This document shows, in pieces, positions 11,600-22,196 of a stretch of 64,000 nucleotides of DNA (position 1 is its first letter; each line of letters opens with the position of its first letter). Under the pieces are notes generated by a model. It was not told where the DNA came from. It did not search any database and saw nothing but the letters and a program-made list of their open reading frames with translations. The DNA is taken from the NCBI GenBank assembly GCA_001939145.1, contig LSRX01000813.1:112834-176833 (forward strand). Direction: 5' to 3'. Origin of the DNA: Symbiodinium microadriaticum (taxonomy: Eukaryota; Sar; Dinophyceae; Suessiales; Symbiodiniaceae). The position numbers and the translations under genes are program-made.

Positions 11600-12960
11600 G
11601 ACTTCTGAAGGTGCACGCAGCGGCACAGCTATGTACCCGCCTCGAATACCGAACGAACGCCAGGGCCTGACGTTTTCCCAACGACGCCCCATGTGTTCCA
11701 AAGAGGTCTTCGGGATTGCGCCTTGTTGGCCATGGGGATGCCGAGCGTTTCGGCTTCCGAAGCGAACCAATGTCTTCACGTACGGTACGTCGGATCATCG
11801 GAGCGACGTTTCGATCTTTCCTTACACCCGCGGTGGTAACAGCGTTCCACCCCAGCTTGAGGAACCGCGCCTGGGTTGCGGGAGGCTGAGAGCCCTCACA
11901 GCCAGGACTGTTGGTGTCAGCTTCCTTGCCTTTGAGCAGTTCTTGGGGTTCTGAGTGCTGCGTGATTGCTCATTAACTTCGATCATAGAAAGCCCGCCTA
12001 GCGCACAGCTGCCGAGTTTGCGATTCTGTGGATTCACCAAGCTGATATCCTGGAAGTGCGGACAGGATGGCTCAGCACAGCGGGGCATCACAAAAGCGGC
12101 CCTCGCACGGCCCCATCAGGCCAGTGTGCTTTTGTACGGGGCTCGCGCGGGTGATTGGATATTGCTGTAGTTTAATCGACATCGGCACGATCGTCACGCC
12201 ATGACAGGCGTCATTCTTGCGGTGCTGTTTACTTCAATCCTTTTCATTACTCGAGAACATTCAACACCAGCTTAGGGCGTGTGTTCCTGAAGACTTCAGG
12301 TCGGAGAGGCATGGTATCTGGCAGGTGTCGTCGACCTCAGTCAGCCCGGTCCAGTGGCAAAGAACACCGCCTGGTCCTCATAATCGGCAGAAAAAACTTG
12401 CCATAGTGGTGCCTCGCATTAGAATCGTCATCAATGTCTTGCGGACACACAGAGAGAAATGCGCTTCACACGCCGGACGGGGCTTTTGCCATCAAACCGT
12501 GTCCAGTTTCGAACAAGCTCCTCAGCGGTGGGTTAAGTGGCACCCAGGGAACCGCTGGCTGTGGAGCCGAGTCGCCCGTCGGGACGAACAGTCCATATCT
12601 ACAGGCCCGTGTCACGCGAATCAGGTAAGTCAGGGGGCACAGTGGCTCTGCTATGCGCTGCTAGCTTATCGATTATAGGTGCCCAGAGCATCCGGAAGAG
12701 CCAGCCACTTACTTCTGCCAGATCCTAAGCGAGGCTGTGAGACACCCAGGGCATGGACACAGACAGACCAGTTCAAAACAGCAGGTCTGGTTTGCTTTGG
12801 CATCAGGTGCAACCTGCGAGTGTCTTTGCATCTGCGCTGCCTCATGGCTGCACTGATGTCCCTTCTACGTCGTTACATGTAGTGCCTGTTAGTGATTGGT
12901 GCAGCTGATCTGGAGGAATGTGTGATTCAAAAGAATGGCCGGCACCGCGATCATGAGGTG
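11600..12960. other. No gene recognised
   Basis: Several 60-150 codon frames on both strands. A 64-codon + frame from ATG 12434 (MSCGHTERNALHTPDGAF) is mildly gene-like but has no known motif. Confidence 0.3.
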
Positions 12961-13007
12961 CGGAGCTAGGCCCTGCAATGCATTGCAGTCCGTCGGGGGG
13001 CTCGCGT

Positions 13008-13520
13008 CGCAGCTTGCAGCAGGTCTTGCGTGTGGCAAAGGCACACGAGGCGCGGTTCCAAGAGCCCGCAGCGAGTCACAGCGAGTCCGGGCTTGCATGC
13101 CAGGTTCTGAAGTCCAGAGCCGGAGCGCTGCTTGATGAGGCAATCGCCCTCGAGGCGCTTTTCCTCCCCTTTTGTCCCGCGCCCTGAACCTTGCCATCTG
13201 CCCCGCTGGAGGATGATTTCTCCATGGTCGGAGACCGACTGGCCTGGCGAAGAAAGGCTCAGAGCTGCAAGTGGGGCTTAGGGAAAGCACTGCCTGTACC
13301 GAGTTTCGCTTAAAGCTCAGCCGAGCATGTGGCACAGTCTTTGTTCAGTGACTTCTTGGCGGTTCCGTTCTGTGGAGCAAAGCCTCACCCCTGAAGACCC
13401 CACAGCAGTGCTGAAGCCGACGAGGACATTGAACGCGCCGCAGCGCGCGGGCGCGCAAGCGTGCGAAGCGCCTTTGCACGAGCTGAGCCCTCAGTTGTGT
13501 GGAGTCTTGCCGACATGTCT
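13008..13520 (+). CDS. Probable multi-exon gene, helical protein of unknown function
   Basis: Three coherent + strand segments lie close together. The first (about 13013-13187) reads SLQQVLRVAKAHEARF then LKSRAGALLDEAIALEALF, amphipathic and alanine/glutamate-rich. The second (about 13208-13280) reads DDFSMVGDRLAWRRKAQSC. The third (about 13416-13520) reads DEDIERAAARGRASVRSAF and ends SVVWSLADMS at a TGA. An AG acceptor precedes each. The order is consistent with one gene ending near 13,520, but the joins are not proven and I recognise no family. Confidence 0.4.
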
Positions 13521-13656
13521 TGATGTTGCTTGAATTGCTTATCAGCGTCAATCCGCACGTGGCCAAAGCCCGCATTTTCTGCATCACCTTTTCGTCCTTT
13601 TCACTGCACATGAAGCTCTTCCTTCGTGGTCGTCGTAGTCGTCGTGGTCGTCGTCC

Positions 13657-13703
13657 GCCTCCTCCTCCTCCTCCTCCTCCTCCTCCTCCTCCTCCTCCTC
13701 CTC
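13657..13703. repeat. (CTC)n trinucleotide array
   Basis: About 47 bp of uninterrupted CTC units, followed by imperfect GTC-rich sequence. Frames here give poly-Pro or poly-Glu and should not be called proteins. Confidence 0.95.
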
Positions 13704-13777
13704 ATGTCGGCATTGTCGCCGCCGTCGTCGTCTCCCCCCTCTTCCTCCTCGTCTCGATGTCATGGCGGTGAGCACTC

Positions 13778-14970
13778 GTGGACATCGTTGTTGTCAAGAT
13801 ATTGATCGTCAAACTGAGCAGCCTGTTGACCCTCGCTGCCTTCACGTTCGTCGTTGTCTTCATCGTACCGTTGACTCTCAGCTTCTCAATGCAAAATGGG
13901 TCCGGCGAGGTCCGAGCTCAGCTGAATGAACGAGAAGCCGAACTACTGGAGCCACTCCCTTAGCAACTTGAAGGCTTTCCCTTGTGGGGGGCGCCTTCAA
14001 TTCGTTTAAGCCCTTGGCAAGCTTGAGGCGAGAGTGCGAATGATTTTGCAGGCACACAAAGCCCGGATTTGTTGAAGTATAGTCCGTACCTTCCTTGTGC
14101 TCCTGACCTGTCATTTGCGCCGGACCACAAAACGCCCTTCTGGGTTTCAGGCTTCAGCTTCCTTTGTTTTCCAGAGCGCGGCTTCAGTTGGTTCGGGAGC
14201 TTGTGCTGCTTTCCGTGAGGCTCAAGGTTCCCAGGATTTCCCAGGTCGAGCCCGTGCACTCCTCCCGAAATCTAGGCAAGTGGGCGGGTGCAGGCGCGCG
14301 CGCTCGCGCGCGAACGCTGGCAACATAAAGGGGTCAAGACAAAGCAATCACCGAAGCTACCTCGGCAAGTGTTCGGAGTCGGACTGCCACGCGGTGGGAG
14401 TGGCGATGAAACGGTGTCCTGGCATCTCGCTTTGAGCCGGAACTTGACTTGCTGCTGGTGCATTGAGCCAGTGCTGTCACTTAGCTTTTTAGGGTCGGCA
14501 GACATCGGAGCAATGTGTGCTGTCGGGTTGTTGCATCAAGTTGCATCTTGCTGCGGGTTGCGGCCTGGCAGGTCCCTGGATGCTTACGAGACCGGCTCTC
14601 TGTCTCACATTGACACAGGCATTGCGCATTGTTTGGCCCGATCGTAGTGCCTTGCACAGCCTCAGCATTCACGACAAACAGTGCAGCTACGTCCTCAAAC
14701 GCAGGACACTCCGAATATGGCAGCCGGCTCAATGAATTGCGGAAGCTGCAGGCAACTTGAATTTCTTTGTCGCGGATTCTGCGAGCCGTCGAGATCGCAA
14801 AGAAGTCTGTGGAAACGCCAGGAGAATCTCCGATCCCGCTGCCGCAACGACGGAGATGCTGTTGAGGCCTGCTGGGGATGTTAAGCGTTCGGTCTGGGAT
14901 GCTGCGTTTAGGTCCTGAGCATGTTTGCGGTTAAGTGGTCCACTGCCACGTTGTCACGTCGTGCTAAGAG
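13778..14970. other. No gene assigned
   Basis: A 61-codon + frame at 13778 has a very hydrophobic stretch and a polar tail (LNEREAELLEPLP), and a cysteine-rich 55-codon frame starts at ATG 14717. Neither can be assigned. Confidence 0.25.
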
Positions 14971-14975
14971 GAGAT

Positions 14976-15980
14976 ATGGCAAAGACAGTTTCGAAGAGTG
15001 AAACAACCGTGAAGTTCTCACTGTCCTGTCTTTGCCCGGAGCCAGGCGCTGAATACGTTCTCAACTGCAAAGGCTGCCATCACGAGCCTCAGGGAGGCTT
15101 TTCGCCAGGTCAGCCTGACCTATCTACCTACCTGCTTGCTACCTACCTACCTACACTACCTACACCTACCTGCTTACCTCCTACCTACCGACCCGCCTGC
15201 CTGCCTGCCTGCCTGCCTGCCTACCGACACCGACCAACCTACCTACCTTTGTGTCCACCGACCCACCAACCTACCAACCTACCTACCTGCCCACCTCCTT
15301 ACCTGCCCACCTTCCTTCCTTCCTTCCTTCCTTTCCTACCTGCCTGCCTACCTACCTACCTCCCTACCTGCCTGCCTACCTACCCACCTACTTACTTCCA
15401 CCCGACCCCCACCCACCTGCCCGACCCACCTGCCACCAACCCGCCCACCTACCTGCCTGCCTACCTACCTGCCTGCCTGCCTGCCTACCTACCCACCCCA
15501 CCCTACCCAACCCTTACTTCCACCCAACCCCCACCTGCCCGACCCACATACCTACCTATTTGCCTGCCTGCCCACCTACCTACCTACCTACCTACCTGCC
15601 TGCCTACCTACCTACCTACCTACCTACCTCCCTGCCTGCCTACCTACCTACCTGCCTACCTACCTACCTACCTCCCTGCCTGCCTGCCTGCCTACCTACC
15701 TACCTATTTCAGGATCTCCAGCGTCTTTTGACTGTCGGGGTCAGTTCAGCAATGACATGCAATCACTATCAATCCCGGACTGCTGTGAAGCAAGCAATCG
15801 GCACATGTGCCTGCCAGTGAGGAGGAATTCAATGCCGCGTCTCCGCCAGATGAATTCGTCGGGCTCGCCGGCAGGTCCACGGGGGCTGCCATCGTCTCGT
15901 CTCTCTCTCTCCCTCTTCTTTCTGAGGCCTGCTTTCCTTCCAGAGTCGCTGTGTCTGTTGCCATCTCTAATGTGAGACCC
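14976..15980 (+). CDS. Probable gene with a CCTN array in its intron; unknown product
   Basis: An ATG at 14976 starts a coherent segment, MAKTVSKSETTVKFSLSC followed by PEPGAEYVL, running to about 15,092. The pattern faintly recalls the first strand of a CBM20 starch-binding domain, but too little is visible to assert it. A second coherent segment begins after an AG at about 15,822 (EEFNAASPPDEFVGLAG) and stays open to a stop supplied by the first unit of a telomere-like block (TAA at about 15,981). The 600-bp CCTN array lies between the two and would be intronic. That both segments belong to one gene is inference. Confidence 0.35.
15119..15712. repeat. Long CCTA/CCTG/CCCA tetranucleotide array
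   Basis: Nearly 600 bp of CCTN tetranucleotides with drift in the fourth base. It keeps all three + frames open as Leu/Pro/Thr/Tyr-rich pseudo-proteins, which explains the 189-279 codon frames here. Confidence 0.95.
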
Positions 15981-16085
15981 TAAACCCTAAACCCTAAACC
16001 CCCAAACCCTAAACCCCTGAACCCTAAACCCTAAACCCCTAAACCCCTAAAGCGCTAAACCCTAAACCCCTAAACCCCTAAACTG
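15976..16085. repeat. Interstitial telomere-like block (CCCTAAA)n
   Basis: About a dozen CCCTAAA units with occasional CCCCTAAA and degenerate copies. Plant/dinoflagellate-type telomere repeat, C-rich strand on +. Confidence 0.95.
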
Positions 16086-16306
16086 CCGAGAGCGCCGCTG
16101 ACCATTTGCATGGGCGCTCGAGGCTCCGACCCAGGCCCCCGGCCGAGCGTCCGTCAAAACGGTGAGGGAGGGTAAAGCCTCCCGGTATACGGGGACGGAA
16201 ATGACTCGGCTACGCCTCACACAATACGGACGTTAGTCCGTTATAATGAGGACCCCAAATCCCTCACCATTGACGTGGTCGTGCTTGTTTGGGTCTGTTT
16301 TGGGGG

Positions 16307-16680
16307 GGTCTGGGGGTACCCCCAGGTCTGGGGTTTCAGGCTGGCAGATTCCAGGGATTCGGGGCCGCCTGGGCTGGTTCGAGCAGGACCTTTGCCGCAC
16401 GATTTTGGCCTCACAGGGGGTACGGCAGGGGGGTCTGGGGCCCAGGCTGGCAGATTCCAGGGACCCGGCACCTTCCACCAGCATTGAGGGGTCTGGCCAT
16501 TCTCAGGAACAAAAAAAGTTTGCCTCGCAAGGCGTCTGGTGGGGAGTACCTGCAGGGGGGTCTGGGGGCGATCCCGCCATTGCTTGACTTCCGCGCTCTC
16601 CCCGACCCTTGACCCTGGCCCTGCCGCCCCTGCCCTCCGTCTTCGCAAAGGGCCACAACCTCTTCTCGACAAGTCGTCCT
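16307..16680. repeat. Imperfect tandem repeat, period about 125 bp
   Basis: GGGTCTGGGG recurs at 16307, 16431 and 16558. The first two units share CAGGCTGGCAGATTCCAGGG shortly after, and the junctions share a GTACNGCAGGG-like end. The third unit decays after its first bases. Confidence 0.8.
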
Positions 16681-16855
16681 GCTTTGCTCTGCTTTTGAGC
16701 AATCCTGACACCTTGCTTCTCGTCGAGCGGCCGACACAGGCCGCGAGGACCTACAACCCGACAGCTCAGCTCGTTTTGCTGTGAAACGCACATTTTCTGC
16801 AGAGCTGCGAGGGGAAGCAGAGAGCAAGAAAGTCACCCTTGAGGGGGGTTGGGGG

Positions 16856-17025
16856 GTGAACCCTAAACCCTAATTGAGAATAGTTGGGGTGGTTGGGGCG
16901 GGACTACATGCTGACGCAAGCGCGCGATTAGTGGGTGCGCCCCTATTCCTAAAGTAAAAGGCGCACCCACCGCGTGCATACTGTCTACACACCCTAAACC
17001 CTGAACCCTAAACCCCTAAACCCTT
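16856..17025. repeat. Further telomere-like strings around a hairpin
   Basis: CCCTAAACCCTAA at 16861-16873 and about five CCCTAAA-type units at 16991-17023 flank the 16,931-16,970 inverted repeat. Confidence 0.85.
16931..16970. repeat. 11-bp perfect inverted repeat (hairpin)
   Basis: GTGGGTGCGCC (16931-16941) pairs exactly with GGCGCACCCAC (16960-16970) across an 18-base loop. Confidence 0.85.
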
Positions 17026-17136
17026 TCTAAGTTTCTCTCATCTCTCCGCCCAGTGCCCGAGCGGAGCTGGATCTCCACGCCGAGGGCCTCGCGAGCCTCG
17101 AAGAGGCCCAGGGATCCCAAGGGGAACCCTTAAAAT

Positions 17137-17272
17137 GGGGGGGGGGTTTCCGATGGGTTTAAGGTTTAGGGTTTTGGGTTTAGGGGACCCGAATAATAGT
17201 ACCCTTAAATAGTAAGTAGGATCCGAAAAAATAAGGAACCCAAATAAGGTACCCGAATTTTCGGAAAGTCCC
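17137..17272 (-). mobile_element. MITE-like palindromic element, copy A
   Basis: Starts with a G run and TTTCCG and ends CGGAAAGTCCC, so the ends are inverted repeats. The inside (TAGGGGACCC, TTAAATAGTA, GGATCC, AATAAGGTACCC) matches in the same order the reverse complement of the element at 29,888-29,989. AAAT flanks both sides (17133-17136 and 17273-17276), which could be a 4-bp target duplication. Telomere-like sequence (17154-17185) interrupts the left end. Confidence 0.65.
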
Positions 17273-17299
17273 AAATCTCCTACCAAGCAGGGAGAGAAG

Positions 17300-18570
17300 C
17301 GGCCTGACACTCTCCAAGCGGACAGTTCTGTGGCTTCACCCATTGTGCTTGAGTGCCGTGGCCATCGGCTTCGAGCTCCAACCCACCCTCGGCCCCTCTC
17401 GAGATGTCCTAGAAGCTTGTATTCCTCTGAGAGCTCGAGGAACTCGAGGCCAGAATGACTACGCGACGTGCTCCTATTCCCGCTTGAAAAGCTTGGGAGT
17501 TCCCTCATCAAGGTTTCGTGAGGCTGGCTTGTGACCCCGTGTGCTGACAGACTCCAGACGTCCGGAAGGACGGACTGTTCGTTCTGGCATCATCGGAGGG
17601 CACGACAGTTGATGACTGGTTTCGAGGTTCACGGCCAAGACGAAATATGCGCCTCAGACGGGATCGGAAACAAATGCATCGCAGCTTGCTTGGTGCAGGT
17701 ACCTCCTGAGAAAGCTACTTCCAAAGCTTTACTGAAGTGTAATTGCTAGGCGTAATTTAGTATCCGACCGAAGCCTCAAGATGCCAATTAGATTCACAGT
17801 GCGGCCTGCACTGAGCCCACCTCCAGCGGTCATGACCACTTAAAGTCAATACTAATGTTACTAATAATGTTGAGGCCGTGGCGAGCCTTTGTGAACGCGG
17901 AGTGGACGTACCACAAAAGGCGCCCTAACATGCCCTAAAGCTACAAATACATGCGCGAGGCGATGCTGTTGTTTAGTTGACAGGTCACTCCGTGAGGCTC
18001 GGGTTCTTGGGGTCGGTTGGCATTCAAGCAGCTTCCTTGGCAGCATTGCGGGCAGAAGTCCCATCGTTTCAGCCTAGAGTGCAGCCCACCGGAGTGAAAC
18101 GTTCGTCCTACCTCTGCGGGAAGTGTCCGCCACATGTGAGAAGTGCAGGTACATGCTTCGTCCGTAGCCTCGTTTTGTCCAGGTTTCGGCTGGAGCGGCT
18201 GTCAGCAGGCGAGGTGTCGCTGCTGGGTGAACAGACGGCTTGTTGATTGCTTTTTGATTTCCGGAGACGGAGACCAGAACGTAGTCTAGGTGTGGCCGCT
18301 GGTGGGCGACGACTCGACGACGACGACGACGCGTGATGACACGATGCCTGCGCCACTTGAGATCGCTTAATACGCCGCACCTTCTGGAGTAGTTTTGACA
18401 TGTCCCTGTCGGGTTCTGGATCGTTTTCTGTGGTAAAACGATAAGAATAAAACGACACGAAAACGGAACATCCAGCATCTCGCGTGATGTCGGATAAGCT
18501 TGTGTGGGGTCTGAAATCGAGGGTCATGGTAGTGTCAAACTGACAACAAAACGATAACGGAACCGATAAC
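17300..18570. other. No gene assigned
   Basis: A + segment at about 17,986-18,130 (VRLGFLGSVGIQAASLAALR, then SSYLCGKCPPH) is mildly gene-like but unrecognised. At 18161 TCCGTAGCC recurs, followed by GTTTTG, a weak leader-like string. Confidence 0.25.
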
Positions 18571-18585
18571 CCTGGATGCATCATC

Positions 18586-18634
18586 ATAATTATCATCATC
18601 ATCATCATCATTATCATCATCATCATCATCATCA

Positions 18635-18711
<77 letters not shown>

Positions 18712-18719
18712 TGCTGCTG

Positions 18720-18784
<65 letters not shown>

Positions 18785-18800
18785 GCACTGCTACTGCTAC
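18586..18800. repeat. (ATC)n then (ACT)n trinucleotide arrays
   Basis: About 50 bp of ATC units pass into about 150 bp of ACT/CTA units with two short GCTGCT interruptions. Confidence 0.95.
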
Positions 18801-19194
18801 TAGTGCTACTTTCAGAGGCAAGTCTTTCATTTAGTGGTTCTGGAATGCAGGCCGCCGCAGAACTCCATGCCACAGCTATCCTTGCGCTTCGGTCGCATTG
18901 GATCGATTATGCATCAGGGCTATTCACAAATCTCCGACAGGCCCAGGCCAGGAGGCGCTGGATATCTGCCGACAGTGAGACAGGGATGATTTAGCATGGC
19001 CGGACGGCTTTTGCTTCTGGAAGGCTCTCATATGATGTTCTCGTGCGTGTATGCCAGATTGCCATGCTTGTTGATTGGCCAATTTCATCATACGTACTCA
19101 CGTTGTACTTGTCCCAGACATCAGCAGCGGCGTCCCTGGGGAGCCTTCCTTTCCTCACTGAGACCAGGAAGCTGGGCACGATCAAGAGTGTGAT

Positions 19195-19330
19195 ATCGGT
19201 CCTGCTCCTTCATTCAGCGTGGTGTGTAGCTGGGAGCTATGTCATCTGCAAGCTAGCCGAGCTCAAAGGAAATCCGTTTCCTTCTGATTGTGTCGCCAAG
19301 CATCTGGCCTGGCGGTGCGAACAAGGTGAG
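19195..19330 (+). CDS. Probable exon of an unidentified gene
   Basis: A coherent frame reads LLLHSAWCVAGSYVICKLA, then GNPFPSDCVAKHLAWRCEQ, and stops exactly at a textbook donor (CAAG/GTGAGT at 19325/19326). The protein is unknown. It could belong to an upstream part of the Mei2-like gene at 20.0 kb or to a separate gene. Confidence 0.4.
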
Positions 19331-20012
19331 TGGTGTGGTCTGAAGGAGCTGAGAATTTGGAAACCTCGTCCATTTGAGGGAGGTCGTTTCGGAGAATGTC
19401 GCAGCTCCTACAGGCTGACGAGAAGCCGAATTAGAGTAGCGCCTTCCTGCCGGGACATCTGCAGCCACTGGCCGAATGCTTGACCGTGGCAGCAGTTGTG
19501 ATTCCCGTGGTAGCGTGCACGTTACATTGAGGGAAGTGTTATCCAGCTAAGTCCTGGTTCTCCAGAGCCTCCGAGTGTTGTTCGTATCAGGCACGAAGCC
19601 ATTCCTCGAGCACTGCAAAGCCCAGCCAGTTCTTGCCTCGATGACACGCAACCATGTGGACATGTGTGGAGCGCACCGACGTCAATGTTCAGACAGCTTC
19701 CGGGCACCTGCAAGGGATTCTGGATAAGCATCCCTGCCATTTGCGGTTCGCACCTTAGAAGCCTGCTGCAGATATCACGAAATATCCTTCAGAAGAGCAA
19801 TCCATAACTTAGATATGGCGCCTGGTACCGAGACACATCCGGCTTCATCTGGAGGGAATGCACTTCCATGAGAGCTTGCCTGCTGCAGCGGTGTGAGAGG
19901 CTCAAGCGAAGACTTTGCCGTTGCCCGAAGCACGGGCATGAATAACCGGCAAGCCGTCACAACGCTGGCCCTGCCTCTTCGCCTGAATCTGTAAGTTTTG
20001 TGGAAGGGGGAC

Positions 20013-20509
20013 ATGGCACAATCATGGCAGTCTGATGCAAGCATAGTCTTTCCGAGGAGGGGCATCTCCAAGAACTACACAGTCAGAATGGTACAGCACT
20101 TCTTGGACACAGCGTGTGGAGACTTCGAGTGGAAGCGTTACAACTTCCTTTATCTTCCACGGCGTGGACACTCCCATTCGGGCCTTGCAATCGTCAACTT
20201 CATCGACGCGCAAAGCTGTGCAACGTGCGAGTGTCGCCTTCGTCTGCTGCAAAGCGAGGGCGTCATGAGTGGCATCAAGTCTATCGGAGAATCCTATATC
20301 CAGGGATTTGCACAGCTCTGCCCTCAATATGTTACATTGCGTACGTGTTGATGCTGATGCTGGAAAGTGTCTGTGGAGCGAACATCAACAATTTTGAGTT
20401 TTGTTTGTGACTGCTGCTCAGGAACCTAGCGTATTACGCGGCGATGGTGAGTGAAGATGCTCGGGATGCCAACCACGTGCTTGTGCTGGTCTCGGCCTCA
20501 ATGACATAG
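20013..20509 (+). CDS. Mei2-like RNA-binding protein (RRM_2 domain)
   Basis: Two exons (20013-20344 and 20422-20509, 77-bp GT-AG intron) encode about 140 residues. The first carries the hallmarks of the Mei2-type C-terminal RNA-recognition motif: GISKNYTVRMVQHFLD (RNP2 helix region), YNFLYLP, SGLAIVNFIDAQSC (RNP1 strand), and the family-specific tail IQGFAQLCPQYV. The second exon continues NLAYYAAMVSEDARDANHV to a TAG at 20507. Mei2-like proteins bind RNA; a fission-yeast relative controls meiosis. The start chosen is the first in-frame ATG; the motif's first strand looks atypical (SIVFPRR) and an upstream exon may be missing. The protein as read is essentially just the domain. Confidence 0.65.
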
Positions 20510-20749
20510 CCAACTGACAGTAAGAGCAACATGCTCTGGATTGGGCAAAAGCCAATGTATGGACACCGAATTTCCTGATTTTATTGATGTCGCTTTCCAG
20601 GCACTAGCTGCAAGCTAGGGTGCTCTAGGCAAATAGTCACCCGTAGCTCCTAGGAAGGGCCGTAGCTCACTTGCTCATAGGAAGAGCCCAGCTGTATCCA
20701 ATCTGATGCTGCTGACAAGGACAATGGAAAGCCTGCAGACATTAACAGG

Positions 20750-21043
20750 ATGATCCGACGATATGTGACCCCAACAATGATGCAATGGGCAGTTGAGCGG
20801 CTTGTTGGCACACATCGTGTTCGGATCCTGGTCAACACTATCGGTATAAAGCCTAGTAAACTAGGTGTTTCCGACGGTTGTCCAAGCTTCCATGACTGGC
20901 CAAAAGTAAAGAGAGCCACCGAAGCTCCATACTTAACGACCGAAGCCATAGGTGATGCAAGTTTTGCTGATGTCTGTCGTAGCGTCGCAGAGAAGATCGC
21001 GAGATCTTGCCTTGGTTGCTGCAACAGCATGGGATCGATATAG
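20750..21043 (+). CDS. Hypothetical 97-codon frame
   Basis: Open from ATG 20750 to a TAG at 21041. The C-terminal third is gene-like (EAIGDASFADVCRSVAEKIA, then a CLGCC cluster). No family recognised; it may be the last exon of a larger gene. Confidence 0.3.
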   Translation: MIRRYVTPTMMQWAVERLVGTHRVRILVNTIGIKPSKLGVSDGCPSFHDWPKVKRATEAPYLTTEAIGDASFADVCRSVAEKIARSCLGCCNSMGSI

Positions 21044-22130
21044 CAAGCATTGTGCAGGTTGTCCAACCAGGCTCTCAGGAGGCCTTTTTTCACCTGAAAA
21101 GCATGTCGCCTGATACCCCGATGCGAGTTCTGCCGTGACCGCCCAACAGTATGGCTCGCAACCCCGTTTTCTGGCCCCCAATGCTGATTCGTAGCTGAAG
21201 TTATGTTTTCTTACTTTCCAAGCCCTGACTGTAGCCTGTCTTTGTCAGCCGAGTCTCCGTCATAGCACGAATAGCTTGTTGCTTCCGTCGCCCCGTTCCA
21301 GCCAACCAGTCCTGCCCCAACAGAACCATCACCATGCCACCTTGGAGTGTTGCTGTGGACTTCGAGCAGGTTGAGCCCCAACTGCGGGCTGCCAGGTGCA
21401 GGAACAAGCAGCCTTGCTCTTGCTCCCGATTCCGATGGTCCTGGGAAACTGCGCGCCCAAGAGCGTCTTTAACAAAAGCGCACTGTGAACCCCTCTTCGA
21501 TCCTTCGCAGGTTACATGATGGCCGGACCCATGTGTCGGGTCGGTTCAGTCAGATTTCAGGGGTGTGGCAGTGTGCACGAAAATTTCCCTCGCCGGAAAC
21601 CTTGACACCATCCGAGGCAAGCCGAGGTGGGCGGGCCTCGGGTCTGCTGGGTTTTGGATATGACAGGGAGCATCTGTCCAACAGGTAGGGCTGGAGCATC
21701 CCGAAGCCTTGGATGCTTGTGTACGAGACCTCGGTACAACGATGGGAGACAACAATGATATTGCTGCACTTTTTTTTCCAGGGATCTGGCTTGGCTTGTC
21801 CGGTTTCAATGTGTACAAGTAGCTGCCAGTGCGCCCGCGGATGCGGAGTTGTAAAGCTTTGCAGTAGGCACCGAACGCGATTTTGACGATGGCAAGTGTA
21901 GATTGCCGGAGCATGCTCAATACTGAATTTCCGTCAGCAATCATCTTTGCGCAGTGGTTTAGTTGTGGTGCGTATCCAATAAAACCAGACTTCATCTCCG
22001 TGTTCATGGTGCCACCATGCAGCCTTTACGTGGCTTGAGTTTACCATCGGCTACTGCAGGACGTGTGTCCAGGCAGGTGTCATGCTCGAGGATTCCGCCT
22101 CCGTCATGGGCTGTTGTGTAGGTGTTGCAG

Positions 22131-22196
22131 AGGCGCCTCACGATGCTTAATGCTGTTGATGTGGCACGGAGGCGCTCTACAGAAGCTCGGAGAAAG
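22131..22196 (+). CDS. Probable exon of an unidentified gene
   Basis: Bounded by TTGCAG and AAG/GTAAGG splice signals, it reads RRLTMLNAVDVARRRSTEA, an arginine-rich helix-like segment. Neighbouring exons were not found. The long antisense frames here (219 and 153 codons) are more likely its shadows. Confidence 0.35.

Noticed and set aside
14925-15975. 189-279 codon Leu/Pro/Thr/Tyr-rich frames
   Set aside because: All three + frames are open because of the CCTN array.
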